Source of the DNA: Tenrec ecaudatus
Taxonomy: Eukaryota; Chordata; Mammalia; Afrosoricida; Tenrecidae
NCBI RefSeq assembly: GCF_050624435.1
Contig: NC_134546.1
Coordinates: forward strand, 11,679,001-11,743,000
Length of the DNA stretch: 64,000 nt
Direction: 5' to 3'
The translations under genes and the position numbers were made by a program. The notes beneath the pieces were generated by a model. The model did not search any database. It was not told the DNA's origin and saw nothing but the letters and a program-made list of their open reading frames with translations. The first letter of the stretch is position 1. Each line of letters starts with the position of its first letter. Of the stretch, positions 11,194-22,830 are shown in pieces.

Positions 11194-11390
11194 CAAACCA
11201 AGCTCACTACCATCCAGTCGTCCTGACTTAGAATGACACGCTAGGACTGTCCTTTGTGGATTCCTGAGCTGGAAACACTTTATGTGAGTAGAAAGCCCCG
11301 TCTTTCTCCTGCGGAGTGGCTGGTGGTTTCGAACTGCTGACCTTGAGATTAGCAGTCCCATGCCTAGCCACCACACCACCAGGGCTCCTT
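11194..11390 (-). mobile_element. AfroSINE, full length
   Basis: Reversed tail 'accatccagtcgtcctgact', then 'ctggtggtttcgaactgctgacc' type B box complement, ending 'caccaccagggctcctt'. Confidence 0.85.
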
Positions 11391-11397
11391 GGTTGCC

Positions 11398-11580
11398 ATT
11401 TACTGGGCATCTACCAAGTACCAGGCCCAGCACAGGGTCCTTCCCTGGCATGCTTACCGGAAGAAGCATCCCTTGGCCTCCATGTTCCAGATGAGACCTC
11501 TGAGACCCAGAGGTCAGGGGAGGAACCAGGGCTCAAAGGAGTAGGTTGTAGACCCCAGTTCTACCACCACCCTGTGAGGG
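11398..11580 (-). mobile_element. MIR SINE fragment
   Basis: 'tttactgggcatctaccaag' followed by '...accaggcccagcaca' and then '...cagatgagacctctgagacc' follows the reversed MIR order ('attgagcgcttactatgtgccagg', 'cagatgaggaaactgaggc'). Confidence 0.6.
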
Positions 11581-11589
11581 TTCTGTGTG

Positions 11590-12911
11590 GTGAGTAATCA
11601 GGCACAGCTTCCTTTCCCCGTTTCTGTCTGTCTCTCGTCTCCCTTTGGCTGTCCCTCAGCCTCGGTTCGCTCAGGGCCCTAACTCCGCCCCTCACTGGGG
11701 CCAGGCAAGCACTTGTCTTTTGTGTACGATAATCTCTCTTGGACAGAGTGGTAGAGTGTCCCCTGCCTGCAGTGGTTAACGTCCCAAGTGCCATTGAAAA
11801 GCGCTTTGATATGAAGTGCCCACAAGAGCTTGCTCTTCTGTTTATAGCAAGCCATTCCCAGGAAGAAACCTCAGCGCAGGCCCCGGGAGGGGACAGACGC
11901 AGCCCCGCCTGTGCGCCTTGGGCGTTTGGATCCAGTGGCGTTTATCGAGCTCTCAGCATTTATCAAGCTTGGAGTTTTGTCCCCTCTTGTTTTTCTGAGT
12001 TTTGTTTTTGTTTTGCAGGTAGGAAACAGGTGGGCTTGGTTTTCGGCCCGGGAGGCATTCATTCTGGCCCACGGCCCAGCAGTTAGATCAGAACGTGACA
12101 GAGAAGTCAGTGCACAATCTCAACTGGACAGGAAGGCAAGAGTGCCCAGGAACGTCAGTTATTCAGGACAGCAGTGGCCCCTGGAATCAAAAATGCCCTT
12201 GAGAGGAACACTTGCGGGAGTGATACGGTTTTTGAATCACTTAAATCTCCCAAGAACTGGGCCCGTGTTAGGGGAGCGCCCTGGGAGTGGCGAGGGTGTG
12301 GGGGCGCTCTGCATGGCCGGCTGAGGGGCGCGGAAGCTGGGGCTGCAGAGCCAGGCTGAGGCCGGAGACCCAAAGGCCTCTGCAGCCACGCAGGGCAGCT
12401 GGGTGCGGCTGAGAAGAGGCTGGTTTCAGCGTCTGCTTGCAAGCATGGATCTCAGATCTGCCCTGCACAGTGAATAGCCGCGTTGTCTGAGACAGGAGCA
12501 GGAGGGAGGAGGCTGGACTCATCAGAGCTCCCTAATTAGTGGTCCGCCTATCTCCCAAAGAAGCCCCCCCACCCCCGCCCCCCAGGAGAGCCCCGGGTGG
12601 GAAGGGAGGAAGGAAGTTGTGTAGGATATAAACAAAACAAAGCAAACCCAGAAAGAGCCTTCAAGAACCTGGAGCTCATCTGCTCCTGGGACAGCTGAGG
12701 GTCAGGAGCCAGATGAAGTGTGTTCACATGCAAGGGGAATAGCAAGACAGAAAGCCCCCGAGAGCGGAGCCGCCCCCAGCGTGCTGTAAGGAGCCTTGGA
12801 AACAGATTCCTCTGCTGTTTCGGGCGGTTTGGCTACAGCCAGATGGCCCACGCACACATTGTTTTAAAAACACATCTTGCAAGTTTGGCCCTAAAACCCT
12901 TCAAGCGGTTG
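11590..12911. other. No gene seen: single-copy spacer, locally GC-rich
   Basis: 12250-12420 is GC-rich with several CpGs. Overlapping frames on both strands (up to 137 codons) show no domain, and no splice-consistent exon was found. Confidence 0.45.
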
Positions 12912-13275
12912 AGTTGCTCTGGTGACGCTGCCGGGTCAAACGCTGGACTGTCTGGCAACTTCAAGGGCAGTGGTTCAAACCCACCAGCCACTGGGCAGGA
13001 AAGAGACGAGGGTGTCTGCTCTAGGGAACATTTGTTGTGTTGTGTTGTTGTTAGCAACTGTGGAGTCAATTGTGACTCACCGCGACCCTCTGTTCGGCAG
13101 AAGCAAAGGGTCAGGTTCGGCAGGGTTCATGTGTGAGAGCCCATCACTGCCGCCACCGTGAGAATCAACGTCAAGGCTACACGCACACGCGGAGGGTCTT
13201 TCTCTTTCTCACCTCGTACGGCCCCTCAGAGTCACCTTTGACTCGATGGCTGTGGATCTGGGTTGGGTCTTTTGG
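12912..13275 (+). mobile_element. AfroSINE interrupted by an RTE 3'-end fragment
   Basis: The SINE head and B box ('ggcagtggttcaaacccacc') lie at 12912-13035. The SINE tail ('tttgactcgatggctgtgga') resumes at about 13222-13275. Between them is a reversed RTE 3' end. Confidence 0.65.
13040..13221 (-). mobile_element. RTE LINE 3'-end fragment nested in AfroSINE
   Basis: 'tggagtcaattgtgactcac' followed by 'gcgaccctctgtt', 'gagcccatcactgccgccac' and 'ggagggtctttctctttctc' follow the reversed RTE 3' end in order. Confidence 0.6.
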
Positions 13276-13339
13276 TACTGGCGTAAACAGGTTTTATGCT
13301 CTTGTGGACCAATAGTTCAGCATGCTGTCAACACATCAA

Positions 13340-13558
13340 GCTGGCTTTTAAAAAGTGATTATCCCGTCAATGTGTGCCCTGAAGGAGGCGTCGATCCCCA
13401 GCGACCCAGAGTAGAACTCCCCATCGGGGTCCCAGGGCTGAGATCTTGTGGGGAGCAGAGCGCGCCAGGCCTTCCCCTCAGAAACGGACAGAAGCTGGTC
13501 ATGGGTTCAAACTGCCGTTCGTTAGGTGAGCGGACAAGCGCTTACCTATTGCTTGAGT
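13340..13558 (-). mobile_element. AfroSINE
   Basis: Reversed SINE with 'cagcgacccagagtagaact', then 'gctggtcatgggttcaaact' (B box complement) and 'aagcgcttacctattgc' (A box complement). Confidence 0.7.
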
Positions 13559-15401
13559 GTAAATCCAAATGCACCCCAAACGAGAGCGGTGTCTGGCTGA
13601 CAGAGTCTAAGTAATTAGCTCGACTCCCCGTGACCTTCTCAAGTCGAGAGCTTTCACATTACAGAAGAGAGTTTTTTATTGTACGCCCTTTTTGGTATAT
13701 TATTACCCACATGTATTATTTATATATTCAGCCAGGGCTTGATGTTGTGTGCCACACACCTCAGAGCAGGGCTTTTTCCAACAGCTTAATGGCTTTTTGG
13801 ATGAACCAAGCGAATAACTTTAAAGAGTAGGAGTGGTGGGCACTTTAATAGGCTGCTAAATTGTCTCACTCCGCCCAGTGCCAAGGATTACTAAGCCAGA
13901 TGGCATGTCTCCAACTGGCCTCTGTGGCCCTCCTGGGGATTCTGCGAACTCCCAAATATGCCTTCATCGTTTCTTTCCTGCTGAAACCTGCCAGGGCGGG
14001 CTCTGCCGTGTGCAGCTAAGACCCTGACTAATATCGGGACATCCTGCCAAAAAGAGCCGGCCAGGATGCCATTCGGGCTTAATGAAATCGGTGGTTAGCA
14101 GCGAAGGACACTGGAGGGAGTTCCACACCATTTAGTCCTGTAATCCCAAGTGTGTTTATTCTCTCCCACGTCTGGAAGAAGAGTCCTGTCTACTACACGG
14201 AGCAGGGGCACGTGATGCCTTGTTACAGTTCAGTCAATTTTCCTTCTTCAAGCAAGAGGTCTCCCCCCGTCCCCTCCCTCCATCCGGGGGAACCAACTCC
14301 CGGCTGAAGATGTGGATGGAGCAGAGGCCAAAGGAAGAACCGAGAATACTCTTGACAATTTCTAATTTCTTGCTGAGTTTTCGTTTTTTCTTCTCTTCCT
14401 ATCTTCCTCCCTCCCTCCCTCCTTCTCTTTTCCCCTGTCTCTCTCTGTCCCTCTTTCTTTATTTCTTTCCCTAATATGTAAAGGTTGATAAGATCCCAAA
14501 TAAGTGTTCAGGAAAGGCAGAGGAGATGATGAGTGGTCACAAAGATGAAGGCACATCGGGGTTCCCGCCCCTTTTTTTAGCAGTATGAGGAGGAGGATGG
14601 GGAAGGTGGTGGCAAGGGATTGGAAAGTGGAAGTGGTGGTTACAAGGATTGTAACCATAGTTATAAGGATTGTCTTCGATGTTGGGAAACGATGGGATGA
14701 TCTCATCAAAGAGTCGGCAAATAGTTTTAATCCATTCCCTGCTCTGGGCTGAGCGCTCTCTCCTCTGGCTGCTATAAGGAACACTGGGCGGAGCTTAGCG
14801 CTCCGACTCTTTACAAGGCCCTTGGAGGTAGATGCCTATGGAGCTACAATAGGACACCTCAGCTTACGTTCATTAGCTCTGGGATACACGGGCCATTGCT
14901 CTGTCTTTTAACTATTTTGAAACAATTTCCAATTTAGTCGGGGTGGGGGGCGGTTTGCGAAGTACAGAGAACGCCCATCTAGCACCCTTGCTGCTTGGAT
15001 CCACATCCACCAGTTGTTACTCCTCTTGCTACGTGCCTTCATCGCTCTCTCTCTTTCTCGTTGATTTATTGGTATGTCTGTCTATGCAGCCTCCATCACC
15101 AATTGCCGTCGTGCAGATTCTGACTCAGGACAATCCCATGAGTATCGGAGGAAAACTCTGCCCCTGACGGTTTTCCACATCTGAGTTTTTGGAGGTGAGT
15201 GGGTCACCAAACCTTTCTTAGGTGGTGTCGCTGAACTTGAACCTCTACCATTTTCTGTTAGTGGCGGAGTGCCTTACCAGTTTGGATCACCCAGATGGAC
15301 ACACATGTATACACACAACAGACACGATGTATATCAATTTGGGGGAGCCATCTGTGAGTAGATGGCCACATAATTCCCTAACCCCTTTTAATACCTCAGG
15401 G
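13559..15401. other. No gene seen: long single-copy interval
   Basis: 13630-14110 is free of recognised repeats and could be a conserved non-coding element. 14390-14470 is a C/T-rich low-complexity tract. 14575-14660 is G/A-rich and codes in one frame for a short Gly-rich string, too short to call. No exon or RNA gene is supported. Confidence 0.45.
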
Positions 15402-15885
15402 AAGCCGTTCTCACCTTGTGGGTTGAGACCCCTTTGGGGGTCAAATGACCCTTTCACAGGGATCGCCTAAGACCAATGGAAAACACGTATTTTCGATGGT
15501 CTTAGGAACCAAGACTCTGATCCTCTATCCATCTCCAGGAGGGTCCACCCACATGCAGATGCACCCATACATGAGTACCCTTCATAAAGACTGTTACCCA
15601 TGCTACATCATGCTTCAAGACAAAATTTCATTTCTTTGTCATTAGAAATAAATATTCCATAAGATATAATTACATATTGTTTTTGTGATTAATCACTATG
15701 CTTTAATTATGTTCCATTTCTAACAATGAAAATACATCCTACCTATCAGATATTTATATGGCGATTCATAACAGTAGCAAAATGACAGTGATGAAGTAGC
15801 AACGAAAATACTTTTATGATTGGGGGGTCACCACCACATGAACTGTATGAAAGGTTCATGGCATTAGGAAGGTTGAGAACCACTG
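15402..15885 (+). mobile_element. SPIN hAT transposon, longer non-autonomous copy with target duplication
   Basis: Starts 'aagccgttctcaccttgtgg' and ends 'aaggttgagaaccactg', the SPIN inverted termini. Internal blocks are 'atgaccctttcacagggatc', 'cataacagtagcaaaatgac' and 'atgaagtagcaacgaaaata'. The flanking 8-mers cctcaggg (15394-15401) and cctcgggg (15886-15893) match at 7 of 8 positions, as expected for a hAT target-site duplication. No transposase frame is present, so it was mobilised in trans. Confidence 0.9.
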
Positions 15886-16162
15886 CCTCGGGGTATCTCC
15901 TAAGAACATGGATGTTCTCTGACACAGCTAAAGCACAGTGACCAAATGCAGAAAACACGGATACATTTTGTTCTTATTCTATCCTCCATGTGCCCACCTA
16001 GACCATCGGCCCAACACTGTCCATTCTATCATTTTCCCTTCAGGTCAGGAATATGTATGACTCTTAAGTGGCATGTCTTCGTTTTCTTTACACGGGGACA
16101 TGTCTTCACCCGTCATCTTTTAGCATGTGGAAACTTAAAACAACAACAACAACAAAACCAAC

Positions 16163-16500
16163 CCTTTAAAAATAATTTAATTGGGGGCTCTTACAATCCA
16201 TATATACATCATATCAAACACATTTGTACATATGTTGCCATCATCATGTCCAAAATGTTTTCTTTCTACTTGAGCCCTTGGTACCAGCTCCTCTTTTTCT
16301 CCGCCCTCCCCTCCGACTCCTGCCCTTGTGAATCCTTGATCAATTACATATCGTTATTATTGTTGTTATTTTGTATCTTACACTGTCTGCTGTCTCCCTT
16401 CACCCTCATTTGTTCCTGTGGTTTGTCCCCTTTGGTGTGTGTGGGTTGGTGGGTATACGTCGATCATTGCGATTGGTTCTCCCTTTCTCTTCCTTTTTGT
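16163..16500 (-). mobile_element. LINE-B 3' end, reversed copy
   Basis: 'taatttaattgggggctctt' is the reverse of the family's poly(A)-signal end. 'catttgtacatatgttgcca' and 'ttctacttgagcccttggta' follow in the expected order. Confidence 0.7.
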
Positions 16501-16889
16501 AAACTAGATGAGAGTTTACAGATTCGATCATTTTTGCACTCAACAACTTATCAAACCTGCCAAATGGTTTGTCCTGGTTCTCCTCATCCCCTTCTTATTG
16601 GATATCGTATCTTCCCCTTCCCTGAAGCTTCTGAAGAACAGAGGCCACCCATCCTGGTGGATGCTCCTCAGGGAGGCCTTGTCCGAGGGACCCTGGGGAT
16701 GGGATCAGGCCCTGCAGCTCCTATCCCGTGGGCTAACGTGCATTTGGGTCACCTGCCCAATGCGGCACTGGACTTCTCCAGAGTGGAATGACCATTTTTC
16801 CCTTGCAACTAATAATTGGTCTTGGGGAGCAGGGAGCAATGTACCCTTGTCAGTTAGGAAGGGGGAGAAACCGTGTTAATGGAGGAGGC
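16501..16889. other. No gene seen: single-copy spacer
   Basis: A long frame crosses from 15946 to 16791 but runs through the SPIN flank and the LINE copy, so it is not a gene. Nothing else was recognised. Confidence 0.4.
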
Positions 16890-17090
16890 TGCCGAGGGAG
16901 GTGGTGAGCGGGAGTTCAATTCAGCTACATGGTCTTGGACAATTTAGATCACCCCTGGAGTCCCGGGTCCTCACCTGTGGAACAGGCTGCTGGGACCTTG
17001 CTCGCAGTGTTGTTGGGGGGTGGGGTGGGGTGGTGGTGGTGGTAATAAGTATGGAAGGCGCTTGGCTCATAGGGGACAGAGATGAGCTCC
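16890..17090 (+). mobile_element. MIR SINE
   Basis: 'gagttcaattcagctacatg', 'tcttggacaatttagatcac' and 'cctcacctgtggaacag' follow the MIR order (gggttcgaatcc, ttgggcaagttac, cctcatctgtaaaatggg). A G/T-rich run has expanded at 17008-17045. Confidence 0.6.
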
Positions 17091-18237
17091 TTATCAACAT
17101 AGTCAACGAAGCTGAGCACCCTGCTTCTTCTCCCCCACCTTTTTCAAAGTACTCTGAGGACAGTGGTGGGTTGATCTCTTTCTGAAGTTCCCAGTGTTAC
17201 CAAGAGCCATCAAGGTCAAGTGATCCCGTGCCACTCCAGCAAGGGCATGGAGAACCAACTGTAACAGAGGCTTCACAGGAAAACTTAGTGATTCCATTCA
17301 GAAATGCCAGGAGCAAGGATCAAAAGGCTGTCACAGAATGGTTGTCTTGAGGACCATTGTCATGTCCAACCTGAGCATCAGCTGTAAAGGAAGTTGTCAA
17401 AGCCAACACCCCCTTACCCCCCCCCCACCAAGAAAGACTCAGACCAATGGAGCAGAAGCTCTCAGACTGACTCGGGCTCCCTAGTCCCAGCTTCATGATG
17501 TGGAGGCCCTCAGGGCTTCACCCCAGGCCTAGAAGGCCGATCCTATGCAGCCGGTAAGACCATGCGGCTTCTCTAAGCCTCCAAGCCCTCATTGGAGGGG
17601 CTGTGACCAATCCTGACTGTGTACTCGAACCTGTAGGGGATTTTTTTTTTTTTTGGCTTTCAAATACCAATTCCTGGACCCCACCCCAGAGCAACTGAAA
17701 CCAAATCTGAACCCAAACATGGGAATTTTTCAAGAGTTCCCCAGGTGATTCCACTGTAAGTCATGTTTCAGAAGCAGAGGTCTAAGTCATCTTGAAGTTC
17801 TTCTAGCCTTACGTTTCTGTGAGTCCCTGACTGGAATGCTCTAAGGAACTGAATTTCCTGATGCACTTAGAATTCACCCCCAAAATTCCCTTTTGTTTCG
17901 ATTCCTGTTTTTGAAAATGTTCCTAAAGTCACCACATCTACAGAATCTTGAAGATCCTTCCTACCTTTAAGTTTCTGAGGGGGTGGGGGTGGGGTGCATA
18001 TAGTGAGGAACGGAATTTTCTGGTTAATTAGGAATTTTGCTAATTCACCACCAAAAAGTTATTTTTATTCCTTTTTTTTGGAAAACATTTCTAAAATATA
18101 CTACTCCATCCTCATGTCTAGAGACACAGTACGAATAAACTCCAAGCCAGGGAAGACATTACTAATGGGACCATGGGCCTCCAGTGTAGCTAACAGCTCC
18201 CTCTTCCTTCTAATGCTGGTCTTTTGCTTTTTCATCT
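17091..18237. other. No gene seen: single-copy spacer
   Basis: No recognised repeat and no coding signature. A T-run lies at about 17640-17655. 17760-18100 is AT-rich with two loosely similar stretches around 17845-17910 and 18005-18080 ('ggaactgaatttcctgatgc' and 'ggaacggaattttctggtta'), perhaps an old local duplication. Confidence 0.4.
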
Positions 18238-18380
18238 GTCCCGGCGGTGCTGCCGGTGAATCATCGGGCCACTGGCTGCATGGTTGGGGGTTCAAACCCA
18301 CCAATATCTCCATGGGGGGAAGATGAGATGATCCCCTCTAGGGCCTCTATGAGTCAGAATCCGCTCAGTGGCAGTCAGGA
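18238..18380 (+). mobile_element. AfroSINE, internally deleted
   Basis: B box region 'ttgggggttcaaacccacca', tail 'ctatgagtcagaatccgctc' then 'agtggcagtcagg'. Confidence 0.75.
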
Positions 18381-18496
18381 TTTAGAACACAAGAAAAGAA
18401 TTTACTTTTAAAATAGGTACACTGAAGAAAACACAGGGAAATGAAACGACTTACTTTATGACTCATTCATTTTCAAGTCTAACAAACATATCTGAA

Positions 18497-18590
18497 GAAG
18501 CCCGGTGGTACGGCGATCGATCAAGCGCTTGGCCGCTAACGCAGAAAGGATGGCAGTTCGAGCCTACCAGGAAAAACCAAACCTCGCCTC
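18497..18590 (+). mobile_element. AfroSINE head fragment
   Basis: 'agcccggtggtacggcgatc' and 'gatggcagttcgagcctacc' are the A box and B box parts; the tail is missing. Confidence 0.65.
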
Positions 18591-19017
18591 CGCCCTTGGC
18601 AGCCAGGAGCAATCCATCAGGGCTGCTGTTGGAGGCACAGCCTCTTTGCCATTCTATCGATGCTGACGGCTGTTTAAAATCTCTTTCATAAGGAGGTGTC
18701 TTAGAAACACGGACTACAAACCCCCCTGAAGAGTGTGTCCGTACAGTAGGGCGTCCACGTGGAGGCAATAGAGCCAATGACAAGCGTGTAAGAGAGGAGA
18801 TGTGAGTTTTCTTTCAAGTGACCTTAAGCCTGATATAAATGAACAGACTCTTGAGATACAGGGACCTTGATAAGTTCCATTAGTCTTTCTTTTTAATAAA
18901 TATTATGTATTGTTGCCATTCTGTGTGACTTGTTACGGTTTGTAGCACTGTGATAAGAAAGTTAGCTTGTGAGGCATGCTAAAGTGACTCATTTTCCAGT
19001 TGTCCTGTCTTTATCAA

Positions 19018-19207
19018 GGAGCCCGGTGGCCCGGTGGTTATGTCGTCAGCTGCGGACAGGAAGCACCACCAGCTGCTCGGTGGGAGAAAGATGTGCCCAG
19101 TCGGCTTCTGTAAAGAGTACAGCCTTGGGGACACCACAGGGCCAGTTCTTCTCTGTCCTGTAGGGTTGTGATAGGTTGGAATGGACTCAGGAGTGACGGG
19201 GTTTTGT
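19018..19207 (+). mobile_element. AfroSINE
   Basis: 'ggagcccggtggcccggtgg', 'ggtgggagaaagatgtgccc' and the tail 'gttggaatggactcaggagt'. The B box region is deleted or altered. Confidence 0.75.
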
Positions 19208-20500
19208 GTTATTTTTTAAATGTTAGCTGATTTCGTCCGCGGAAGTCTTCCTCACCACCTGGCTTGGCAACTTCCAACCTGTCCCCATCCCCATCCCCAT
19301 GCCCGTCCCCATTGTCATTCCCCTTTCATCCTAGTGCTGCCCAGGTCCTGACATGGGGGTCACACCGTTGCTGGACTGAGCAATACGTCCCGGCTCATTT
19401 ATGACAGCTGCGCGAACACCCACGCCTTTAAATACAGAGCCTTTAAATACCTGTAAGGCTCTGTAGTTTTTCTTTTTTATTTAAAAAATTGTAAAAGAGT
19501 TCCATTGGCATATCATGCACACATCATACCATTTAAGAATTCAGTTGTAGTAAGAAGAGTGGGGAGAGCATCATCACACTCAATTTCAGAATATTTTCTT
19601 CTCTCTTGTACTCATTGTTAACTTCCTGTTTCCCTGAAGCCTCACCTGCCAGCCCCCTAGGTAATTGTTAATCTAGTTATTGGTTGGGGGTGAGGGGGTC
19701 AAACAGGTCTTCAGGGGCAACTTTGCGATTGTGGGAAGTATTGAAGACGACAGCAGGACACAGGAACTCCTCGTCCCAAATCAGGACTGAGAGAATTAAT
19801 GTATTTTCCAAGGGGTCTGTATAAGGGGGCTTACAGATCTTTACATACATGTCATTCACAAGCATATTACATCGTCAATGGGTGATGTCATAAGCGGGTA
19901 ACATAATAAACCAGCAGTGAGGTGAATCATGGACTTGATCTAGTGCTAGTTGACCTAAAATGCCCCTGAGCCCTCCCCAGGGGGGTTGCTATTTTTACAG
20001 AAGTTTGGCTATAGAACCTGATTGTTTTTGCCTACAGACAACCTTCAGGCATCGAGAATAGTCAGACACAAGAATGATTCATCTACTATGGTAGCTCCTT
20101 TACAACTGCTCCTTAATGGAGGGCTATTGTGGGGGTGGGGGGAACGCATTATTCGGCCTGAAGAACATATATTTGAAAACATCTCAAAATAGGGCTAGCT
20201 TTCTATGCCCATGGATGCAGTGCAGAAATAGGGTCCAATACTTTCCACCAAGTCCTCGGTTTACTACAGTTACTGTCTCTATCGATTTACGTATCCTGGA
20301 TTTCATATACAGAACATAACACAAAACAAAAACAAGAAACAATGACCAAACCAAACAGAAAAACTTCAATAGAGAAGAAAGTAGAAAATACTAAAAACAA
20401 ACAACTTTTAAATCGTTCAAAAGGGAGATCAAATGAGAAGGCATTGCATGTTAACCTGACTACATCTGCCATCATGCACTTGACAGGGCTGTCTGATAGC
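19208..20500. other. No gene seen: mixed spacer with possible old repeats
   Basis: 19470-19650 resembles old L1-type 'catatcatgcacacatcata' sequence. 19680-20120 may be an unrecognised LTR. No coding or RNA gene support. Confidence 0.35.
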
Positions 20501-20795
20501 AAGGCCATTCACAGCCCTGAATTCCGGCCAGAGGGAATTCAACGGAGGCTTACTCCATGTGGGGACACTGGAAATGGATTGTAGACTTCCACTGTCATCC
20601 AGAACCTTCTGCAAATGGGGTGTTCAGAATTTGAGCTCTGATACCTTTCCCTCCTCTAGATTTGGATTATATTATTGCTAATCCATGGATCACACACTGA
20701 TGTGCTTCTTCCTTGTAGACTTAGTTGGTGCCTCACTTACATGGCAGTTTAACTTTTCTTAGTTAACAGGTATTACGTCTTAATTTATTTCTTCA
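20501..20795 (-). mobile_element. LINE-B-type 3' region fragment
   Basis: Parallels 540-725: 'gactggaaatgg'-type start, then 'ctgcaaatggggtgttcaga', '...ggatcacacactgatgtgct' and 'agacttagttggtgcctcac'. Confidence 0.5.
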
Positions 20796-20799
20796 CTTC

Positions 20800-21625
20800 G
20801 GCATCCATTATTTCCTTTAAAAGCATTATTCTGAGTTAGGTGAAGGTTTATAGAACAGATCATAATTCAACAATTCATGCACATTTGCTTTCAACTCATC
20901 CATTATAGTCCCCCTGAATGTACCATCCTTAGGCCACTTCCTCTGTCTGTTTCCTGTTTCCATTCCTCTATTCCAAACCCTCTGTACTTTGACCTTGGGT
21001 AACTGCTGCCCTTTGGATCTTTGATGGTTGATTATTCTAACTCAGGGGGGCAATTTGGTTCCAGGCCTAACTGGTGACTAAGGGCCGTAGTCTCTGGGGT
21101 TCTCGTTGTCTCTATCAGACTGGGAAGTCGTTTTCTTTTTAATTATTTTGAGTTTTGTTCCACATTTTTCTCCCACTCTCTAGGACCTTCTAAAGTAACC
21201 CTCTTTAGAGCAGTTGGCAGTGGGAGTGGGGCATCACTTCTCTGGTTCTGGTCTCAGTCATGGAAAGCTCCCTTGGTCCTTTAACTTTCTGCATGAATTA
21301 TTTCCATCTTTTCCACCATTCTTCTTTCATCCAAATGGGGAGAGACCCTTAGTTACACCTTAGACAACTGGCTGCTCATGACCTTTTAAGACCCCACTTG
21401 CTACTCACCAAAGTAGAATGGAAAACACTTCAAATAATTGTCTTTAGGGGCTATGTTCTGCCAGTTGACCTTGGTGTCCCCCAAGACTATGGTGTTGAGC
21501 AACCCTGGGCCCAGTGACTCATTCCCTCAAGGAATGAGTTATGTCTAAGAACTTGGTTATGTCTAAGAACTTTTCACAACTTTACCCCCTGTATGCCCTA
21601 CTATATGCATAGATAAATACATATG
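20800..21625 (-). mobile_element. LINE-A 3' end, reversed copy
   Basis: 'gttaggtgaaggtttataga', 'ttcaacaattcatgcacatt' and 'ccttttaagaccccacttgc' match in reverse the + strand copy at 39560-40312 ('ctgtgtaaactttccactaa', 'gggatcttaaaagcttgaga'). This is a non-coding 3' region of a LINE-type element. Confidence 0.6.
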
Positions 21626-21716
21626 TAGAAATACTTTCTGTCAAAACTACATCTAATCATTGTTGTATCATTCCCCTTCCCATACCTGTTCAGCTTATAT
21701 ATCTAACTATGCATTA

Positions 21717-21776
<60 letters not shown>

Positions 21777-21785
21777 ATATCTATC
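21717..21785. repeat. (ATCT)n microsatellite
   Basis: About 15 tandem tetranucleotide units, abutting the SINE at 21785; likely polymorphic. Confidence 0.95.
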
Positions 21786-21951
21786 CTCACTGTCCTATAG
21801 GACAGGGTTGAATTTCCCTGTGAGTTTGAGACTACAACTCTTTATGGAGTAGAAATCCCCATCTTTCTTCTGAGAAGTGGCTGGTGGTTTTGTGCTGGTG
21901 TCTTTGCAGCTCACAGCCCAATGCCAAACCACCACACCACCAGGGCTCCTT
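21785..21951 (-). mobile_element. AfroSINE
   Basis: 'gtcctataggacagggttga', 'gtggctggtggttttgtgct' and the end 'accaccacaccaccagggctcctt' type head. The SINE's 3' side abuts the microsatellite. Confidence 0.8.
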
Positions 21952-22305
21952 AACGATGCGTTCTCGTGTATTTTTATTGTAGGCTTGTGAGTAGAATCAT
22001 ACTTACCTTTGTTGCCTTTAACGCTTACACGGCTTCGGCGTCTTCCTTTGCCTTCATCATTGTTGTGCTGCTTTCCCTCTTACCATAGATCGCCTTCCCC
22101 CTTTCATCTCCTGCTCTCCTTATACAAACAGCTTTTGATCTTCTTACTTCCCTTAAACCCAAACCCACTCAGTGTCAGTAGGTGCAGGCATCTTGCTGTT
22201 TCACAGTGACTTCCAGTACAGCCACACTTGAGCATATGGATGCTGAAAGGCATCTGACTTTATCATAAATGACCTTCCCTTTATTCACCATTACCCTTGG
22301 CTGCA

Positions 22306-22403
22306 GAGCAGTGATCCTCAATGGGGCAGTTTTGTCCCCTTTCAAACATCTGGCCATGCGTGGAGACATTTGGAAAGGGGGTTCTACTGGCATCTACCGG
22401 GTA
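22306..22403 (+). mobile_element. MER5-like hAT (Charlie) MITE fragment
   Basis: 'gcagtgatcctcaatggggc', 'ttttgtcccctttcaaacat', 'ggagacatttggaaaggggg' and 'tactggcatctaccgggt' follow the MER5A consensus order. This is an old pan-eutherian element. Confidence 0.7.
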
Positions 22404-22417
22404 TGTGCTAGGTGCCG

Positions 22418-22830
22418 TGGTTACCTAGAGCTGCTGTAGCAAAACACGCACATGCACACACACACGTTTATTGCCTCACAGTTCAGAACATAGTTTAAGA
22501 TGCTGTTCAGGATGTGGTTCAGGAAACAGGATTCTTTTTTCCTCTGTGTCAGCTTCTTGTCACTGCTGGCATCCTGTGAGGTTCCTGGGCTTATAAATGC
22601 ATCTGCCTGGTGGTGTTGGTCTTTATAGGGTATCTTTTCTCTGGGTGTCTAGTCTGCTCTTTGGTGTAACTTAAAAGTGTTTGGCTTTAGGGCCCACACG
22701 ATCCTGGCCTGACCTTATCACCATAATAAAAGAAAGGTCCTCTTACCACACAGGATCACATGCACAGGGACAGGAGCCAGGACTTCAGGGCTTAGTTTGG
22801 GGGAACACAATTCAACCCCAGCACCAGAAA
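22418..22830 (-). mobile_element. MLT1-like MaLR LTR
   Basis: 'gagctgctgtagcaaaacac', 'ttattgcctcacagttcaga', 'tttagggcccacacgatcct', 'aggacttcagggcttagttt' and 'ggaacacaattcaacccc' follow the reversed MLT1-type LTR. It contains a small (CA)n run at about 22445-22465. Confidence 0.65.

Noticed and set aside
14575-14720. Gly-rich stretch resembling an hnRNP pseudogene
   Set aside because: Only a short G/A-rich run in one frame supports it; low complexity explains it equally well.
15946-16791. Plus-strand open frame of 281 codons
   Set aside because: It runs through a reversed LINE-B 3' end with low-complexity pyrimidine-rich sequence; no domain is visible.
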